Assembly (NCBI GenBank): GCA_029050385.1
Contig: JAIDMV010000252.1
Coordinates: 1 to 7,533 of the forward strand
Origin: Anaeroplasmataceae bacterium
Lineage (GTDB): Bacteria > Bacillota_I > Bacilli_A > Acholeplasmatales > Anaeroplasmataceae
Length of the DNA: 7,533 nt
Reading direction: 5' to 3'
The notes under the pieces were generated by a model. That model ran no database searches and was not told the origin of the DNA. It worked only from the letters and a program-made list of their open reading frames with translations. A program made the position numbers and the translations under genes. Shown piece by piece: positions 6,235 to 7,533 of this stretch (the stretch's first letter is position 1; each line of letters begins with the position of its first letter).

Positions 6235-6900
6235 CTAACTTGTATAAAAATGGCTCTTTTTAACATATTCCATCACTTGAATATCTGGTACTATTTCCTC
6301 TAACATAATACTTATCCATTTCTTTTTGTTCATATGGTAGGCCTGGTAAAAACCTTTCTGCGTTAATATTTTATTTAACTCTTCTTCTTTTATTTTCAAA
6401 TTTAGGACTTCGGTCATTCCAGAAGCATTTTTTTCTATCCTGCTTCTATCTACATAAAGTATTGCTGCATACCATTTTTTATTTTCTGGATGGCGAAATA
6501 TGGCATGGTCTGGAGCAGATTCCCAAAGAAACTCAGGTTCATTATGATATGTGTCGATGATTTCCTTTGCGATACGATTGGCTTGTGGCGTCATAAAATA
6601 TAGCTTCTCACAGCATTTATCTGCAATATCTAATAATATATTTTTATATTCTTCTCTAATCGAATTTACAAATTCTCCTTTGAGACTTTCAACACGAAAA
6701 TTCGTATATTCTTCCTCTAAACCCGGCTCATATATACTGCCTGTAAGTGTATTAAATTCATCGTAAACCAACTTTACTGTAAAACCATTTTTCATTTTAC
6801 AATTATATTTATAGCAATTGCCATCTAAATTAAATCCATAACTTAATAATTTATCTTTACAAAACTTCATTTTCTTAAATACTTCAGACTCAATGCTCAT
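6235..6900 (-). CDS. Two-domain MmcQ/YjbR-family protein
   Basis: A 221-residue protein. The C-terminal half (about 104-221) looks like an MmcQ/YjbR domain (CyaY-like fold): FRHPENKKWYA at 135-145, LNLK at 166-169 and AYHMNKKKWISI at 187-198. These correspond to the family's conserved pattern in which a Trp follows Lys residues near the end. The N-terminal half (about 1-100) is an extra domain with GSIYEPGLEEEYTNFRVE (54-71) and GEFVNSIREEY (75-85), known to me from longer Bacillota members. DNA binding has been suggested for the family, but no biochemical role can be claimed here. The frame opens at a TTG (6906), but GGAGG (6912-6908) is 7 bases before the ATG at 6900 and only 1 base before the TTG, so the ATG is the start. 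The gene is monocistronic, with its own promoter and terminator. Confidence 0.85.
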   Translation of the reverse strand: MSIESEVFKKMKFCKDKLLSYGFNLDGNCYKYNCKMKNGFTVKLVYDEFNTLTGSIYEPGLEEEYTNFRVESLKGEFVNSIREEYKNILLDIADKCCEKLYFMTPQANRIAKEIIDTYHNEPEFLWESAPDHAIFRHPENKKWYAAILYVDRSRIEKNASGMTEVLNLKIKEEELNKILTQKGFYQAYHMNKKKWISIMLEEIVPDIQVMEYVKKSHFYTS

Positions 6901-6918
6901 ATGCAATCCTCCATAATT

Positions 6919-6927
6919 ATTATAGCA
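6919..6927 (-). promoter_or_regulatory. Extended -10 promoter of the MmcQ/YjbR-family gene
   Basis: The minus strand reads TGC-TATAAT (6927-6919), a perfect extended -10. No good -35 is visible (TATCAT at 17 bp). Transcription would start near 6912, so the GGAGG ribosome binding site at 6912-6908 would be at the very 5' end of the message. Confidence 0.65.
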
Positions 6928-6941
6928 TATTTATTAAATAT
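6927..6941. repeat. Perfect 7-1-7 palindrome between divergent promoters
   Basis: ATATTTA (6927-6933), a central T, and TAAATAT (6935-6941) form a perfect dyad whose centre (6934) is within a base of the midpoint between the two divergent -10 elements. It could be an operator seen by both promoters; in DNA this AT-rich a chance palindrome is possible. Confidence 0.45.
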
Positions 6942-6942
6942 A

Positions 6943-6951
6943 TGATATAAT
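6943..6951 (+). promoter_or_regulatory. Extended -10 promoter of the rhuM transcript
   Basis: The plus strand reads TGA-TATAAT (6943-6951), a perfect extended -10 with no good -35 at 16-18 bp. Transcription should begin near 6958, at the first base of the structured leader. It lies 21 bp from the opposing -10, so polymerase could hardly occupy both promoters at once. Confidence 0.6.
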
Positions 6952-6957
6952 GAATCT

Positions 6958-7020
6958 ATGAGAAATAATAAAGTAAATGTTTGGTGTAAACCATTATTAC
7001 AATTTAAAAAAACACTATAG
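6958..7020 (+). CDS. Possible 20-residue leader peptide upstream of rhuM
   Basis: An ATG at 6958 falls at the predicted transcription start and opens a 20-codon frame ending in TAG at 7018-7020, exactly where the downstream hairpin begins. The peptide is basic, with one Trp-Cys pair (VNVWCKP) near the middle. There is no ribosome binding site, so translation would have to be leaderless. If it is translated, the ribosome would melt the 5' arm of the leader structure. It may equally be a chance frame; confidence is low. Confidence 0.2.
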   Translation: MRNNKVNVWCKPLLQFKKTL

Positions 7021-7055
7021 GCTTATCCGAAAGGGTAAGCCTTTATTATTTCTCA
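6959..7055 (+). ncRNA. Structured leader or small RNA upstream of rhuM
   Basis: Bases 6959-6973 (TGAGAAATAATAAAG) are the exact reverse complement of 7041-7055, giving a 15-bp closing stem. Inside are a small hairpin (6977-6994, ATGTTT with AAACCAT, one bulged C, loop GGTGT), an A-rich single strand (6995-7019), and a 9-bp hairpin with a GAAA tetraloop (7020-7041). The predicted transcription start is at the 5' end of the closing stem, and the rhuM ribosome binding site comes 6 bases after its 3' end. The 3' arm is also the U-rich tail of the inner hairpin, so closing the outer stem should compete with termination. This suggests an attenuator or a stable small RNA; no known family is recognised. 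Confidence 0.5.
7020..7050 (+). terminator. Terminator-like hairpin in the rhuM leader
   Basis: GGCTTATCC (7020-7028) pairs with GGGTAAGCC (7033-7041), 9 bp with one G-U, capped by the stable tetraloop GAAA, and is followed by TTTATTATTT. The opposite strand has no T-run, so it points only towards rhuM. It lies 24 bases before the rhuM ATG and after the only visible promoter, so if active it would attenuate rhuM. The interrupted T-run suggests partial termination. Confidence 0.6.
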
Positions 7056-7073
7056 AAAAAGGAGGAAAATAAT

Positions 7074-7533
7074 ATGTTAAATAACGAAAACAAATACGAT
7101 TTAATCAAATTTGAAGATGGGGAATTCTCGCTTGATGTGAATGTGAGTCCTAATGAGGATACTGTTTGGATGACTCAAAAAGAAATCTCTTTACTATATG
7201 GAAAAGCAAGAAATACTATCACGGAGCATATTCGCTCTATATTTAAAGAAATGGAACTAGACGAATTTTCAGTGTGTCGGAAAAACCGACATACTGCTAC
7301 AGATGGAAAAACATATACTCTTACTTATTATAATCTAGATGTTATTTTAGCAGTCGGCTACCGTGTAAAATCAAAAAGAGGTATCCTATTCCGTAAATGG
7401 GCTACCTCTATCTTAAAACAATATATGTTGAATGGATTCTCATTGAATGAAAAGCGTTGCTTAGAATGTCAAGAAAATCTTGTCAGTTTAAACAATAAAG
7501 TGAATACTTTACTAGAACATGATATTCAGCATT
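7074..7533 (+). CDS. RhuM-family protein, N-terminal part (cut by window end)
   Basis: The first 153 codons of a gene running off the window end. The sequence matches the RhuM (virulence RhuM/Fic-associated) family. A helix-turn-helix-like start at WMTQKEISLLYGKARNTITEH (32-52) is followed by FKEMELDEFSVCRKNRHTATDGKTY (57-81) and the strongly conserved YYNLDVILAVGYRVKSKRG (85-103), then LFRKWATSILKQYMLNGF (105-122), with the start of a coiled-coil-like region after it. Family members are usually about 300 or more residues, so roughly half is missing here. RhuM-like genes are known from a Salmonella pathogenicity island and often sit in mobile or defence regions; their biochemical role is unclear. 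GGAGG lies 8 bases before the ATG. The structured leader suggests control at the level of transcription elongation. Confidence 0.88.
   Translation, partial: MLNNENKYDLIKFEDGEFSLDVNVSPNEDTVWMTQKEISLLYGKARNTITEHIRSIFKEMELDEFSVCRKNRHTATDGKTYTLTYYNLDVILAVGYRVKSKRGILFRKWATSILKQYMLNGFSLNEKRCLECQENLVSLNNKVNTLLEHDIQH

Noticed and set aside
6551..6766. Plus-strand 71-residue open frame inside the MmcQ/YjbR-family gene
   Set aside because: Antisense shadow with no ribosome binding site and no recognisable features.
6959..7055. Retron-like non-coding RNA (paired outer arms enclosing hairpins)
   Set aside because: The outer arms resemble the a1/a2 layout, but the RNA is too short for a usual msr-msd, and the next gene is rhuM, not a reverse transcriptase.
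6959..7055. Tiny MITE with 15-bp terminal inverted repeats
   Set aside because: There is no target-site duplication at the ends, and the arms coincide with the transcription start and terminator tail, which a regulatory structure explains better.

Overview
The window is AT-rich, with standard code use (TGA serves as a stop and Trp is TGG), strong AGGAGG-type ribosome binding sites and tightly packed genes. This suggests a low-GC Gram-positive anaerobe (Bacillota). A gut-type Erysipelotrichia or Clostridia relative is my guess, not something the sequence proves. No rRNA, tRNA, CRISPR array or insertion sequence was seen, and no gene-free stretch exceeds 300 bases.

The core is a minus-strand operon for the membrane Rnf complex, which couples reduced ferredoxin and NAD+ to an ion gradient. 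It reads right to left as rnfC, rnfD, rnfG, rnfE, rnfA, a small Cys-rich membrane protein, and a very short rnfB (about 5327 down to 418), ending at an intrinsic terminator at 381-410. Junctions are extremely tight: stop/start overlaps, 1-nt gaps, and stop codons buried in the next ribosome binding site. A pol-beta-type nucleotidyltransferase gene (5344-6129) lies directly upstream of rnfC, probably on the same transcript.

The oddity of the operon is at its 3' end. RnfB is only 107 residues: a membrane anchor plus the CX2CX4CX17C iron-sulfur domain, without the ferredoxin-like domains that normally follow. Just upstream, between rnfA and rnfB, is a 77-residue membrane-anchored protein with CX9CX2CX4C, whose CX2CX4C spacing copies that of RnfB. 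RnfG also lacks the usual ETPGLG-type motif, although its flavin-attachment motif is intact. Together these point to a variant Rnf complex with a modified ferredoxin-side entry.

Left of the operon (1-417) is a small two-helix membrane protein gene. Its promoter's -35 element lies in the last of three perfect 11-bp direct repeats, a layout typical of a response-regulator site.

Right of the operon (6197-7533) are a two-domain MmcQ/YjbR-family gene on the minus strand and, divergently, the first 153 codons of a RhuM-family gene cut by the window end. Their promoters sit back to back around a perfect 7-1-7 palindrome. The rhuM transcript should start with a leader of about 97 nt whose first and last 15 bases are exactly complementary and which encloses a GNRA-capped terminator-like hairpin. 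This is a candidate attenuator or small structured RNA.
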